Assembly: GCA_029062005.1 (NCBI GenBank) | Contig: JAIDQZ010000034.1 | Span: forward strand, 1 to 40,933 | Direction of reading: 5' to 3' | Source of the DNA: Muribaculaceae bacterium | GTDB lineage: Bacteria > Bacteroidota > Bacteroidia > Bacteroidales > Muribaculaceae | Length of the DNA: 40,933 bases | Shown: piece by piece, positions 1 to 8,268 of the stretch | Numbering within the stretch: position 1 is the first letter of the stretch | Layout: the number at the start of each line of letters is the position of its first letter | The notes under the pieces: model-generated | What the model was told of the DNA's origin: nothing | Databases searched by the model: none | Seen by the model: the letters and a program-made list of their open reading frames with translations, nothing else | Made by a program: the position numbers and the translations under genes

Positions 1-108
1 ATATCGTTGACTGACAAGACACATCTGAGAGATCTCTTCGACAAATCGAATTTCAAAAATGTCAATGTTCTCTATGGTTCAAGTGAACCGAATTTATTTA
101 ATTTTTAA
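1..108 (+). CDS. C-terminal end of an unidentified protein (partial)
   Basis: Frame 1 is open from the first base and ends at a TAA at 106-108, giving 35 residues that finish in NLFNF. The upstream part lies outside the window, so no domain can be assigned. The start is missing, and a chance open frame of this length cannot be excluded. A weak hairpin and a T-run follow at 113-146, which fits the end of a transcription unit. The next gene lies on the opposite strand, so this would be a convergent arrangement. Confidence 0.45.
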   Translation: MSLTDKTHLRDLFDKSNFKNVNVLYGSSEPNLFNF

Positions 109-112
109 CCAC

Positions 113-146
113 GTCCATTTTTAGTGGACAGTAGTGAAATTTTTTA
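113..146 (+). terminator. Possible weak terminator
   Basis: GTCCA (113-117) pairs with TGGAC (125-129), and a run of six T follows about ten bases later. The stem is short and the T-run is displaced, so this is tentative. It sits just after the stop of the partial + strand gene. A separate inverted repeat, AAGGGTGG at 189-196 with CCACCCTT at 222-229, lies further along with no T-run; its role is unknown. Confidence 0.3.
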
Positions 147-269
147 TATAATAAAGTGCTTTTAGTGTGGATTCTGTCAAGCATATCGAAGGGTGGAATC
201 ATGCCGACCTACGGAATGAAACCACCCTTGTATCCACAAATTACCTATCACAAATACAGGAAAGAGAAA

Positions 270-301
270 TTCGGGAAAAACGATAAAGCCACTTAGGCTT
301 T
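270..301 (-). terminator. Possible terminator of the small HTH gene
   Basis: AAAGCC (285-290) pairs with GGCTTT (296-301) across the stop codon of the minus-strand gene at 293-556. Read on the minus strand, the hairpin is followed by CGTTTTT after a few bases. The 6-bp stem overlaps the coding end, so the assignment is modest. Confidence 0.35.
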
Positions 302-556
302 CTTAGCGTTTTCCTCTTCGAGGATCTTGACAGCCATATCATATATGGTAGTGTCGTCAAGCACCACGATTCCCCCGTCGGGACCTGGTTCGATGTGCAT
401 ACCGATGTTCTTACCGAACTCATAGTTAACACCTCCGAAATAGTTACGTACGGTCTGGACAGTTACGTTGAGCTGGTCGGCAATGCGGCGAGTGGCTCCG
501 TCAGGCAGACTGTCTTTGAGTCTGCGAAGTTCGTTGAATGTGATGGTTTTGCTCAT
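293..556 (-). CDS. Small helix-turn-helix DNA-binding protein
   Basis: This 87-residue protein has a short N-terminal helix and then a likely helix-turn-helix at about residues 21-42 (ATRRIADQLNVTVQTVRNYF), which reads like a small DNA-binding domain. The C-terminal half contains a GPDGGIVVLDD stretch and a terminal charged helix. There is no signal peptide or membrane segment, so it is probably cytosolic. It stands alone: its leader carries two identical 12-bp direct repeats 22 bp apart, which could be its own operator. I do not recognise a named family. A transcription regulator or nucleoid-associated role is inferred from the HTH only. Confidence 0.8.
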   Translation of the reverse strand: MSKTITFNELRRLKDSLPDGATRRIADQLNVTVQTVRNYFGGVNYEFGKNIGMHIEPGPDGGIVVLDDTTIYDMAVKILEEENAKKA

Positions 557-560
557 ACTA

Positions 561-594
561 TTAGTATTTGAGGTTTGCTATTTTAGTATTTGAG
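561..594. repeat. Two 12-bp direct repeats in the leader of the HTH gene
   Basis: TTAGTATTTGAG occurs at 561-572 and again at 583-594, exactly 22 bp apart (about two helical turns). Both copies lie between the start codon of the HTH gene (556) and its candidate -7 element (598-605). The spacing places them on one face of the DNA, as for a dimeric repressor site. Binding by the HTH protein is inference. Confidence 0.6.
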
Positions 595-597
595 ATT

Positions 598-605
598 CAA
601 ATTTA
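598..605 (-). promoter_or_regulatory. Candidate -7 element for the HTH gene
   Basis: On the minus strand the sequence reads TAAATTTG, matching the Bacteroidetes -7 consensus TAnnTTTG. No clear TTTG partner is seen at the expected -33 distance. It lies about 42 bp upstream of the start codon. Confidence 0.4.
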
Positions 606-739
606 CACATTTTTTTTTAGAAAACATAATTTTTCTTTGAAAAAAAATGTGTTATACAACATATAAAAAATACAATATAGCGAATTTCAATGATTTATAT
701 TCATTTAGTAAAAAATATTAAGCTAAGTCGAGAAAAATA

Positions 740-1552
740 TTACAAGATCGAAATGTCTGTAGATCTTAGCCAACCCTCAATATCTGCGTTAAGACGAACT
801 TTATACCAAGTAGGGACACCCTCGACATCAGTCTCTTCAGCAATAATCTCAAAACGTGTGCCCTGACACAATTGATTTGTTGCCGGCTTGGAATCGGAAG
901 ATGGTTCTATGAGGAGTGGTGTTTTGTACGCCATCAGAACCGCCTCATCGTGAGAATCAAAATAGCTTGCGCTCATGAAAGCGAAAACAGTGAACATGAC
1001 TGACATAATGAACAGTGATATACCACCAAAAAATCCAGTCTTACGCAACAGGACATTACTGCAAAAGAGATATACAGCTACCCCACAGAGAAAAAGAATG
1101 AAAGAAACAACTCCAAGACGTGCCCATACATCATATCTCACGTCTTTAGCAATCACTCTATGAGCAGAACTGAAAAATGTCTCAGGATCCGGAGTAACAC
1201 TTATTTTCTTACCACGAAGTTCAGCACGATTTGAATCCTCTATCTTTGATTCGAAATAGTTGAGATTGTTCTTGATTTCCTTATTTGATGGATCAAGACG
1301 GTTTGCTCGTAAATAATAAAGCATTGCATTGCCATAATCGCCTGACAGAGCATATGAGTTGGCAAGATTATAATACAATGCCGGAGATGCGCCATCGATC
1401 TCGACTATAGAAAGATATGCATCTGCAGCCTGAGCATAGTCACCGTTTTCGTAAAGTCTGTCTGCCATATCAGTAGATGCAGGTCTGGCAGCCGTCACAC
1501 CGACAGAAAGAATAATGCTGAGTAGAAAAGAATAAATCAATTTTGGCGACAT
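740..1552 (-). CDS. batE: BatE, TPR and SH3-like membrane protein
   Basis: This 270-residue protein has a signal peptide at residues 1 to about 22, then two TPR units at about 30-110 (ALYYNLANSYALSGDYGNAM and the flanking helices). Two transmembrane helices follow at about 143-168 and 172-197. A C-terminal bacterial SH3-like domain at about 205-270 contains PTWYKVRL and IEGWLRSTDI. That order matches BatE of the Bacteroides aerotolerance operon. It is the last gene of the Bat cluster, 37 nt after batD. The role is structural at the envelope: TPRs suggest partner binding and the SH3-like domain may contact peptidoglycan. The biochemical function of Bat proteins is not established. Confidence 0.88.
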   Translation of the reverse strand: MSPKLIYSFLLSIILSVGVTAARPASTDMADRLYENGDYAQAADAYLSIVEIDGASPALYYNLANSYALSGDYGNAMLYYLRANRLDPSNKEIKNNLNYFESKIEDSNRAELRGKKISVTPDPETFFSSAHRVIAKDVRYDVWARLGVVSFILFLCGVAVYLFCSNVLLRKTGFFGGISLFIMSVMFTVFAFMSASYFDSHDEAVLMAYKTPLLIEPSSDSKPATNQLCQGTRFEIIAEETDVEGVPTWYKVRLNADIEGWLRSTDISIL

Positions 1553-1589
1553 ATTATTTCCTTAATTTTACGTAATGGAGAAAGAACTG

Positions 1590-3446
1590 TTATTTCTTAA
1601 GAGCTGAGGATTCAAGATCGTTGATTATATCTGCGCCACGCTCGTAGATCACCTTGAGTTCATCATTACCGGAACCAGGTGCATATTTAGCAAATTCACA
1701 GTCATCAAGAACCGCCACAAATCTATTGACGATATTATCGGAGGCTCCTGCTTCCGTCAGACGCTGAGCCACGTTCTGACGGTTAAGTTCAGATGTAGGA
1801 ATATTGAGCTTTGCACCTACATACCCCCACAACGCAACAAGCATTTCATCATAGAAACGTTCTCTGTCGGAAGCTTTCATGCATGCAGCAGCTTTCTTAA
1901 GACGACGAGCAGCAACCTTGCCTGCCTTGCGCATGCGTGTACCTACAATATCGGCTGCACTCTTGAGATGTCGACGATACACAATTACAATAACCAAAAG
2001 AGCTATTGACGGAATAAGATACCATAGCCAAAAACCGAATTTATAAACATACGGTGTGTCTACCTTTTGTAATTTGCCGACAGGCATCAATGAATCCGTA
2101 AATTTAAGTCTGTTCTTCGTCTGGGACTTCTCTGAAAGTGCACCCTTATCTACTTCTACTGTATACCCCTTTGCAACAGACCTCTCATATTTTCCAGTCG
2201 AGGGATCAAAATATACAAGAGAAACCTCCGGAATCTGATATTGACCGAGTTCGAGAGGTGTGAATGAATAGTCAAACTTCACACTACCGCTTACAGTCAT
2301 ACCCTTTGCTGCTGCATCGACTTCCGCAGTCGGGGTGAAGACTTCAAGCTGTTTTGGATATAAATTATTAAGATCCGGGAGCTTGACATATTTAAGATTT
2401 CCGCTGCCCTTAACTTCATACACTATAGAAGCAGGCTGATTTGTCTTTAAAGACGCTGAAGGAAGAGATGAAGTCAAACTGAACTTACCTACCCCACCCG
2501 AAAAGTCGGCGGGTTGCGGCGACGGAAGGGACTTCACGTCAATAACGAGATCATTGGGAGTTACATTCAATTGAATCGGGCGACGCACGGTAAGCATCCT
2601 GAAATAAGGATCATCATAATATTCCTGCTCATCAGTGCTTACAGTATATGTATTGCCTTTTATTGTAAGCTTACCGGTCATCTGCGGGAAGATAATATAT
2701 CTTGCAATAATCGCGGTAGCATATTCCTGCCCGTTATAAGTCTCGTAATGAAGAGACCGGGAAGTTTCATCAGATTCCTCCACAACAAATCCGTCGAATT
2801 TAGGCGCTTCGGTAGCTCCAATAAACTTTATCGGGGCATAAGAAGAATAAAGCTTTACGGTATATACCAAAGCTTCCTGTTCATAAGCAGTAGACTTTGA
2901 AACCGAAGCTTTCAGGAACAATTTATCATTACCCTTACCAATAAATTTCGGTCCCTGATTACTGTCATCCTGATCCGGTACATAAGCACCTTGTTGAGAA
3001 GATTGCTGTTGTTGACGTTGCTGCTGACGTTGCTGAAGTTTTGACAGACTCCCAGTTCCTGACTTAACAATAGAATAAGAGACCTTATTGCTTCTCACAT
3101 CCCCGACCTGCAGTGGTCCTATTGAATATGTACCCTCCTTAGACGCAGTGCATGTAGCCACATATGTCAACGATTGAGATCGAGTCACCTTACCGTTGAT
3201 GCTTGACATGGAAGAGGACTGGCTGCTAAGTGTAAAATATTTCACTAAAGCACCAGGGACCTCCGGAGCCGATGGCTCGGCATCGATATTATCAAGTTTG
3301 AGGTAGACATAGAACTGCTCACCGACCTCTATATCATCTCCTCCCGACTGTGTGGCAACAGTCAATTGAAATTTAGCCGCCGCCGCTGCCGAAAGAGAGA
3401 TGAGCACAAACAAAAGCGCTATTAATATTTTTCTAAATCGGGTCAT
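1590..3446 (-). CDS. batD: BatD, oxygen-tolerance family protein
   Basis: The protein has 618 residues when started at the ATG at 3446, which opens directly into a signal peptide (MTRFRKILIALLFVLIS...). The longer frame from 3476 would add ten residues with no signal character. A long beta-rich periplasmic part follows, interrupted by a Gln-rich stretch at about residues 140-150. A single transmembrane helix lies at about 470-492 (WYLIPSIALLVIVIVYRR), then a basic, helical cytosolic tail. This is the layout of the BatD family. It lies 60 nt after the batBC fusion and 37 nt before batE. It probably acts in the inner membrane with BatA/BatB, but the exact job is unknown. Confidence 0.9.
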   Translation of the reverse strand: MTRFRKILIALLFVLISLSAAAAAKFQLTVATQSGGDDIEVGEQFYVYLKLDNIDAEPSAPEVPGALVKYFTLSSQSSSMSSINGKVTRSQSLTYVATCTASKEGTYSIGPLQVGDVRSNKVSYSIVKSGTGSLSKLQQRQQQRQQQQSSQQGAYVPDQDDSNQGPKFIGKGNDKLFLKASVSKSTAYEQEALVYTVKLYSSYAPIKFIGATEAPKFDGFVVEESDETSRSLHYETYNGQEYATAIIARYIIFPQMTGKLTIKGNTYTVSTDEQEYYDDPYFRMLTVRRPIQLNVTPNDLVIDVKSLPSPQPADFSGGVGKFSLTSSLPSASLKTNQPASIVYEVKGSGNLKYVKLPDLNNLYPKQLEVFTPTAEVDAAAKGMTVSGSVKFDYSFTPLELGQYQIPEVSLVYFDPSTGKYERSVAKGYTVEVDKGALSEKSQTKNRLKFTDSLMPVGKLQKVDTPYVYKFGFWLWYLIPSIALLVIVIVYRRHLKSAADIVGTRMRKAGKVAARRLKKAAACMKASDRERFYDEMLVALWGYVGAKLNIPTSELNRQNVAQRLTEAGASDNIVNRFVAVLDDCEFAKYAPGSGNDELKVIYERGADIINDLESSALKK

Positions 3447-3506
3447 ACAATCAATATGGGTAATATTACAAATCAATGGAATGTGAAGACATTACGGGGA
3501 TAAGCC

Positions 3507-5294
3507 TTACCAACGCTTAGTGTTTTTGGCTCGTCCGGCAGCTTCCTGGCCGTTGTTTGACTTATTGACACGTGCTCTGGTCTGATTCTCCTTATTTTCC
3601 ATAGCCTTCAGAATCTGTTCGGCTGCCTGCGGATTCAACTCAGGCTGTTGTTGTTGCTGATCCTGTTGTTGATCCTTATTCTGATCTTGATTTTGATCCT
3701 GATTTTGATCCTGATTCTGATCTTTATCCTGATCTTTATCTTTGTCCTTATCCTGATCCTTATTCTGATCTTGGTTCTGGTCTTGATTCTGCTGAAGCTT
3801 CTTCTGAGCTATGCGAAGATTGCGCCGTGTCTTTTCATCTTCCGGACGAATTCTGAGTGATTCTTTATACATCCTGACAGCCTGAGCGTAATCTTCTGAA
3901 TTAAAAGCAATATTTCCAAGATTAAAAATTGCATCAGCAGCAAGATCGGGCTTTTCCTTGAAAACCTGAGCAACTGCCTCCATAGCTTCCGCACCTGCTT
4001 TCACCAATTGCTGTTTAAGGGAATCGGACTGGGCTGCATTCGCCCTTCTTATATAAGTCAGTCCAAGATTATATAACGCTTCTTTTGACTCTGGCTCCAA
4101 CTTCAATGCCTGCTGATATTTTTCTCCAGCCTCAAGAAAATGTCCATCTTTAAATAGCTCGTTACCCTGGGTGACAAGCCTACGTTCCTTCCTGTTGGTT
4201 GTAGCAGAAGCATCAAATGCACATGCAGCGGAGAGAGCAAACAACACAACTACAGCCGTCTCTTTCTTGAAGAAGGTAATCTTATCGAGCCATCTTATCT
4301 TCCTGTCGAGAATAAAGACATCAATAAGAAGAAGAACGAGCGCAATCCACCCAAATATCGTGAACAGCTCATCATGAATAGCATAAGCGTTGGTCTCAAG
4401 CGCAGATTTCTTCACGGTATCCATCTGTTTTTCAAGTTCATTCAGAGCGTCAGGATTAGATGCATTCACATAAATTCCATCTCCTGCACCAGCAATTCGA
4501 GCGGCTAAATTTTCATCAAGAGCAGTCTCAACAGGCATACCGGTTTCGGGATTGATCATAGGCCCGGAAGGCGTGGGAATTCGCACGGGCGAAGGGGAAC
4601 CGACACCAACAACATTAAGCTGAATATGATTTTTCTTAGCCTGCTTAGCAGCTTCCACCGCTCCAGCCTCATCATCAAGTTCCTCAGCATCTGTGATGAG
4701 GACAATGGACTTACCAATATTATCGTCAGCGCTGAAAGATTTCACAGCCCTATCGATAGCAGCCCCGATATTTGTACCCTGATTTTCATACTGAGTGGGA
4801 TCTATAGAATTAAGGAACAGTTTCGCTGAAACATAGTCACTCGTAACAGGAATCAAAGTATAAGCATCGTTAGCGTAAACAATGAGCCCAACGCGATCAT
4901 TATCAAGCCGATTTATAAGCTTTTCAAGCACAAGCTTTGCAGCCCTCATTCTTGAAGTACCCGAATTGTCGGAAGTAGAAGAAGCCAACATAGAGTTAGA
5001 CACATCGACAGCGATCACTACCTCAATGCCTTCCTTTTCAGATTTTGTGGAATGCACCCCTCCCCACGGACGACAAAGCGCCAAAGCAAGGAATGCCAGA
5101 GCCAATACTTCCAGGGCAATTTTCAACGGGGGTTTATATTTAGACACCTCCGGCATCAGATTTTCCAATGATTCCGGATTTCCGAATCTTGCAAGCTTCT
5201 TTTTCCGCGCATAACGCGCAAGGACATACAGCAATCCCACTATAGGGACCGCCAATAAAAGAACGAGTAAAGATGGATATGCAAACGTAAACAT
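3507..5294 (-). CDS. batB/batC: BatB-BatC fusion: VWA domain plus TPR repeats
   Basis: One uninterrupted 595-residue frame carries what are usually two proteins. Residues 1-335 look like BatB: N-terminal hydrophobic helices, a von Willebrand A domain with a MIDAS motif (D97-V-S99-N-S101), and a C-terminal transmembrane helix at about 309-331. A second hydrophobic segment at about 345-364 (AVVVLFALSAACAFDASA) resembles a BatC signal peptide. Then come TPR units at about 368-490 and a D/Q/N/K tract at about 500-549. Start ATG overlaps the batA stop by one base (TAATG), implying translational coupling. If the second hydrophobic segment spans the membrane, the TPRs stay on the same side as the VWA domain; if it is cleaved, BatC is released. 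Confidence 0.9.
   Translation of the reverse strand: MFTFAYPSLLVLLLAVPIVGLLYVLARYARKKKLARFGNPESLENLMPEVSKYKPPLKIALEVLALAFLALALCRPWGGVHSTKSEKEGIEVVIAVDVSNSMLASSTSDNSGTSRMRAAKLVLEKLINRLDNDRVGLIVYANDAYTLIPVTSDYVSAKLFLNSIDPTQYENQGTNIGAAIDRAVKSFSADDNIGKSIVLITDAEELDDEAGAVEAAKQAKKNHIQLNVVGVGSPSPVRIPTPSGPMINPETGMPVETALDENLAARIAGAGDGIYVNASNPDALNELEKQMDTVKKSALETNAYAIHDELFTIFGWIALVLLLIDVFILDRKIRWLDKITFFKKETAVVVLFALSAACAFDASATTNRKERRLVTQGNELFKDGHFLEAGEKYQQALKLEPESKEALYNLGLTYIRRANAAQSDSLKQQLVKAGAEAMEAVAQVFKEKPDLAADAIFNLGNIAFNSEDYAQAVRMYKESLRIRPEDEKTRRNLRIAQKKLQQNQDQNQDQNKDQDKDKDKDQDKDQNQDQNQDQNQDQNKDQQQDQQQQQPELNPQAAEQILKAMENKENQTRARVNKSNNGQEAAGRAKNTKRW
3648..3797. repeat. Low-complexity D/Q/N/K-coding tandem repeat
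   Basis: About 150 bp of imperfect repeats of the form GATCCTGATTTT/GATCTTGATTCT encode runs of DQNQ, DKDK and QQ in the BatC part of the fusion. The unit is 6 or 12 bp, so gain or loss keeps the frame. On the opposite strand it creates a meaningless Leu/Ile-rich open frame. Confidence 0.85.
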
Positions 5295-6271
5295 TACGGT
5301 ATTCTTCTAATAATTGTGTAACGAAGCAAAAGTGACAGAACGAGTGAAGCAAACGCAAGCCATAGCCAAGGCATAAACTCTTCCTGTGTAAGAGTGACTG
5401 AATTGACATCTATGCTTGACTTCTCAAGAGAATCAATCTCATCAAAAACCTGCTTGAGCACCCGCTCGTCTTTAGCACGAAAATACTTGCCTCCCGTGAG
5501 CTTCGCCATGTTCTTAAGCAAGGGTTCATCAATCTTGGTCTCCAGAGTTGTGGTAGAAAATCCATAAGGGTCGGCAATCTGCATTTTGCCATTCGTGCCT
5601 ACACCGATAGTATATATCTTTATTCCCTTTTGCTTTGCTATCTGAGCAGCGGTGACAGGGGGAACATCACCGGCATTATTGCTGCCATCTGTAAGGAGAA
5701 TAATGCTTTTAGACTTTGCCTTACCCTGAGAGATACGATTTATCGCACTCGTAAGGCCATCTCCGATTGCAGTTCCGTCATTGAGATCGCCCATATCGAT
5801 GTTTGCAATGGCATTGACAAGAGCTGCACGATCATTTGTCAGCGGCATAAGAGACAACGACTCACCGGCAAATACCACAAGACCCATGTTGTCGTTGCTT
5901 CTTGAATTGACAAAAGATGTCGCAACATCCTTGGCAGCAATAAAACGATTGGGATGGAAGTCGGTAGCAGACATAGAACCGGATATATCCATCGCAATAA
6001 TAATATCTGTACCAAGAACACGTGAATTTTTGAGATTGTCGTGCGACTGAGGACGTGCAAGAGCTATGATAATGGCAGCGATACAGACCATTCGAAGAGC
6101 AAAACAGAAATGAATAACCCAAACTTTCCATGAGTTACCAAATTTAAGGAATGGCTGCAAAGAGGAGATCCCTATGGATGGATTGGCGTTGCGATGCTTC
6201 ACGACATACCACGCTACGAGGGGAATCAGAATCAAAAGCAACCATAGCATTCCTGGATGAAGGAATTTCAT
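5294..6271 (-). CDS. batA: BatA, von Willebrand A domain membrane protein
   Basis: This 325-residue protein has transmembrane helices at about 6-24, 54-73 and near the C-terminus (LWLAFASLVLSLLLRY). A VWA domain lies between them with an intact MIDAS motif, D95-I-S97-G-S99, and a later TDGSNN loop. This is the arrangement of BatA. The VWA domain would face one side of the inner membrane and bind a protein partner through a metal ion. It follows the DUF4381-like gene with a 4-nt ATGA overlap and runs into batBC with a 1-nt overlap, so the three are almost certainly co-translated. Confidence 0.92.
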   Translation of the reverse strand: MKFLHPGMLWLLLILIPLVAWYVVKHRNANPSIGISSLQPFLKFGNSWKVWVIHFCFALRMVCIAAIIIALARPQSHDNLKNSRVLGTDIIIAMDISGSMSATDFHPNRFIAAKDVATSFVNSRSNDNMGLVVFAGESLSLMPLTNDRAALVNAIANIDMGDLNDGTAIGDGLTSAINRISQGKAKSKSIILLTDGSNNAGDVPPVTAAQIAKQKGIKIYTIGVGTNGKMQIADPYGFSTTTLETKIDEPLLKNMAKLTGGKYFRAKDERVLKQVFDEIDSLEKSSIDVNSVTLTQEEFMPWLWLAFASLVLSLLLRYTIIRRIP

Positions 6272-7302
6272 CGCTCACCTCCTTTCTCACTCTTGGCGTC
6301 AGAATCTAATTCCGGCATATCTGAATTTCCAGACTCCGAAGCAACAGGTTCTCTCTCCACTGTCTCGTTTACGAAATTCACAGCATTATCAAATGCCTCC
6401 ACATTGTCAGCAGGTAGAGGACGAACCTTGGCAAACTTAACAAAATCAGCTACGTCAAGAATCTTACGGACATAACCTCGTTTTTCCTTGACATCAGATT
6501 GCTCTGCAAGTGTCTGCATAATCTGACGGGATGTCATCTCCATAGCGTTGATACCGAATCTCTGAGCAAGATAGTCGCGAAGGATATCGGTAAGATCAGT
6601 AAAGTATTCTTTCTCCATACCGTTTTCCCACAAGTTCTTAGCCTTAAGACGTTCAAGGCGTTCAAGAGCAATGGTCCACGGTTTCGGCTGCGGTTTTTCG
6701 GGAAGAGGAATAAATTTACCTGTCTTCCTGTATCTCATACCGAAGTAAATGGCGCATGCCACAACGACGATCATCAACAGCCACAACCACCATAGATCGT
6801 AGAGCCAATCAGGCATCCAATCCCAGAAAGAGCGATCAGACGGGTCTGATATATCCTTATAGTCCGAGATTGCATCATTCTCCCCCACCTTAACAGGCAC
6901 AACAGTCAGTTCGACCTGATTTGATGCAACAGAATCGGAAGCTGAGAGATACACGAAAGGAGGGAGACGGTAGAAACCCGAGTCAAATACCTGCACAGGA
7001 ACAACGAAACGTTCTGTGATTCTTGAACCTTCACGCTTCACTGTATCCATTATTGGCACACCAAGCTCAATTGTATCACCAAGCAGTGTGACATAACCAG
7101 CCGGTCCCATTCTGTTGAAAATAGGGAATACACCCTGGCGATCTGCATCCCGCTCCACGAAAAGCCTCAATGTATCCACGCGTCCCATAAGGATTGAAGC
7201 AGAATCGAGGGACGCAGTCACATTTACTGCTGCAAATGACGAGCAAAACGACGTCATTGCAACTATAAAGATAGTCAAATATTTACGAAATGACTGAATC
7301 AT
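6268..7302 (-). CDS. DUF4381-like membrane protein of the Bat operon
   Basis: A 344-residue protein with a signal peptide (residues 1-24), a beta-rich extracytoplasmic domain to about 165, one transmembrane helix at about 172-194 (LWWLWLLMIVVVACAIYFGM) and a helical cytosolic part at about 225-310. The C-terminus is acidic and Ser/Glu-rich. The layout resembles DUF4381-type proteins that sit between DUF58 and VWA genes in such clusters; this is recalled, not searched. It lies 18 nt after the DUF58 gene and overlaps batA by 4 nt. Function unknown, presumably a membrane partner of BatA/BatB. Confidence 0.8.
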   Translation of the reverse strand: MIQSFRKYLTIFIVAMTSFCSSFAAVNVTASLDSASILMGRVDTLRLFVERDADRQGVFPIFNRMGPAGYVTLLGDTIELGVPIMDTVKREGSRITERFVVPVQVFDSGFYRLPPFVYLSASDSVASNQVELTVVPVKVGENDAISDYKDISDPSDRSFWDWMPDWLYDLWWLWLLMIVVVACAIYFGMRYRKTGKFIPLPEKPQPKPWTIALERLERLKAKNLWENGMEKEYFTDLTDILRDYLAQRFGINAMEMTSRQIMQTLAEQSDVKEKRGYVRKILDVADFVKFAKVRPLPADNVEAFDNAVNFVNETVEREPVASESGNSDMPELDSDAKSEKGGER

Positions 7303-7320
7303 AAGATCAATATCTAAAAA

Positions 7321-8190
7321 TCAACCGCGACGGCGGAATAAGCCGATCAACGCCTTCACATAGTCTTCATCTGTAGCTACGGAGACAGAATCTACTCCAC
7401 AACGAGCTGTAGTGGAAGAAAAATTCTGTTGTCTTTCATACCAAGCCTTATCATAAGCCTTACGTACACTTTTAGAAGAAGTGTCGAGCCAAATATCCCG
7501 TCCTGTCTCAAGATCTTTAAATCTAACGAGACCTACATCCGGCATTTTTGCATCACGCTTATCATAGACCTGAATGGCTGCTACGTCATGCTTGTGATTG
7601 GCGATAGATAGAGACTTGAAATAATCATGGGAGTCAATGAAGTCGCTGAGAAGAAACGCCGAACATCGTTTTTTAAGTGCATTGGTCATAAAAACGAGCG
7701 GAGCATTAAGATCAGTTGCCCGGTGTTCAGGTTTAAAGTCAATGATCTCTCTTATAATAAAGAGAATATGTTTACGACCTTTCTGTGGCGGGATAAACTT
7801 TTCAACCTTGTCGCTGAAAAAAATCACACCGACCTTGTCATTGTTCTGAATCGAAGAGAATGCCAATGTAGCAGCAATCTCGGCTATGAACTCACGTTTC
7901 ACCTGACCTACCGCACCGAAATCACGGCTTCCACTCACATCAACAAGAAGCATGACAGTCAGCTCACGTTCCTCCTCGTAGACTTTGACATACGGCTTAT
8001 TATGTCGGGCAGTCACATTCCAATCTATATCACGCACATCATCGCCAGGCTGATATTCCCTCACCTCGGAAAACATCATGCCTCTACCTTTAAAAGCGGT
8101 GTGGTATTCTCCGGCAAAGATATTGTTGGAGAGTCCGCGGGACTTTATCTCTATTTTGCGTACTTTCTTGAGAAGTTCCTTTGAATCCAC
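7321..8190 (-). CDS. DUF58 domain protein (VWA-like)
   Basis: This 289-residue soluble protein shows the DUF58 signature REYQPGDDVRDIDWNVTAR at about residues 44-62, followed by a VWA-like strand with D84-V-S86-G-S88. There is no signal or membrane segment, so it is cytosolic. DUF58 proteins regularly pair with MoxR AAA+ ATPases, and here the moxR gene is 78 nt upstream. The pair probably recruits or remodels the Bat membrane proteins downstream. The molecular target is not known. Start is the ATG at 8190, which gives the typical family length. Confidence 0.92.
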   Translation of the reverse strand: MDSKELLKKVRKIEIKSRGLSNNIFAGEYHTAFKGRGMMFSEVREYQPGDDVRDIDWNVTARHNKPYVKVYEEERELTVMLLVDVSGSRDFGAVGQVKREFIAEIAATLAFSSIQNNDKVGVIFFSDKVEKFIPPQKGRKHILFIIREIIDFKPEHRATDLNAPLVFMTNALKKRCSAFLLSDFIDSHDYFKSLSIANHKHDVAAIQVYDKRDAKMPDVGLVRFKDLETGRDIWLDTSSKSVRKAYDKAWYERQQNFSSTTARCGVDSVSVATDEDYVKALIGLFRRRG

Positions 8191-8268
8191 TTATTTCAAA
8201 GATGATTGATAAATTACTAATGATAAATTAAATGTCAATCCATTCACCATGTAAAGGATCCTGCATCA

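Noticed and set aside
3648..3860. Leu/Ile-rich + strand frame
   Set aside because: Complement of the D/Q/N/K repeat tract in batBC; low-complexity artefact.
7627..8184. 185-residue + strand frame
   Set aside because: Antisense to the DUF58 gene, which has clear family motifs.
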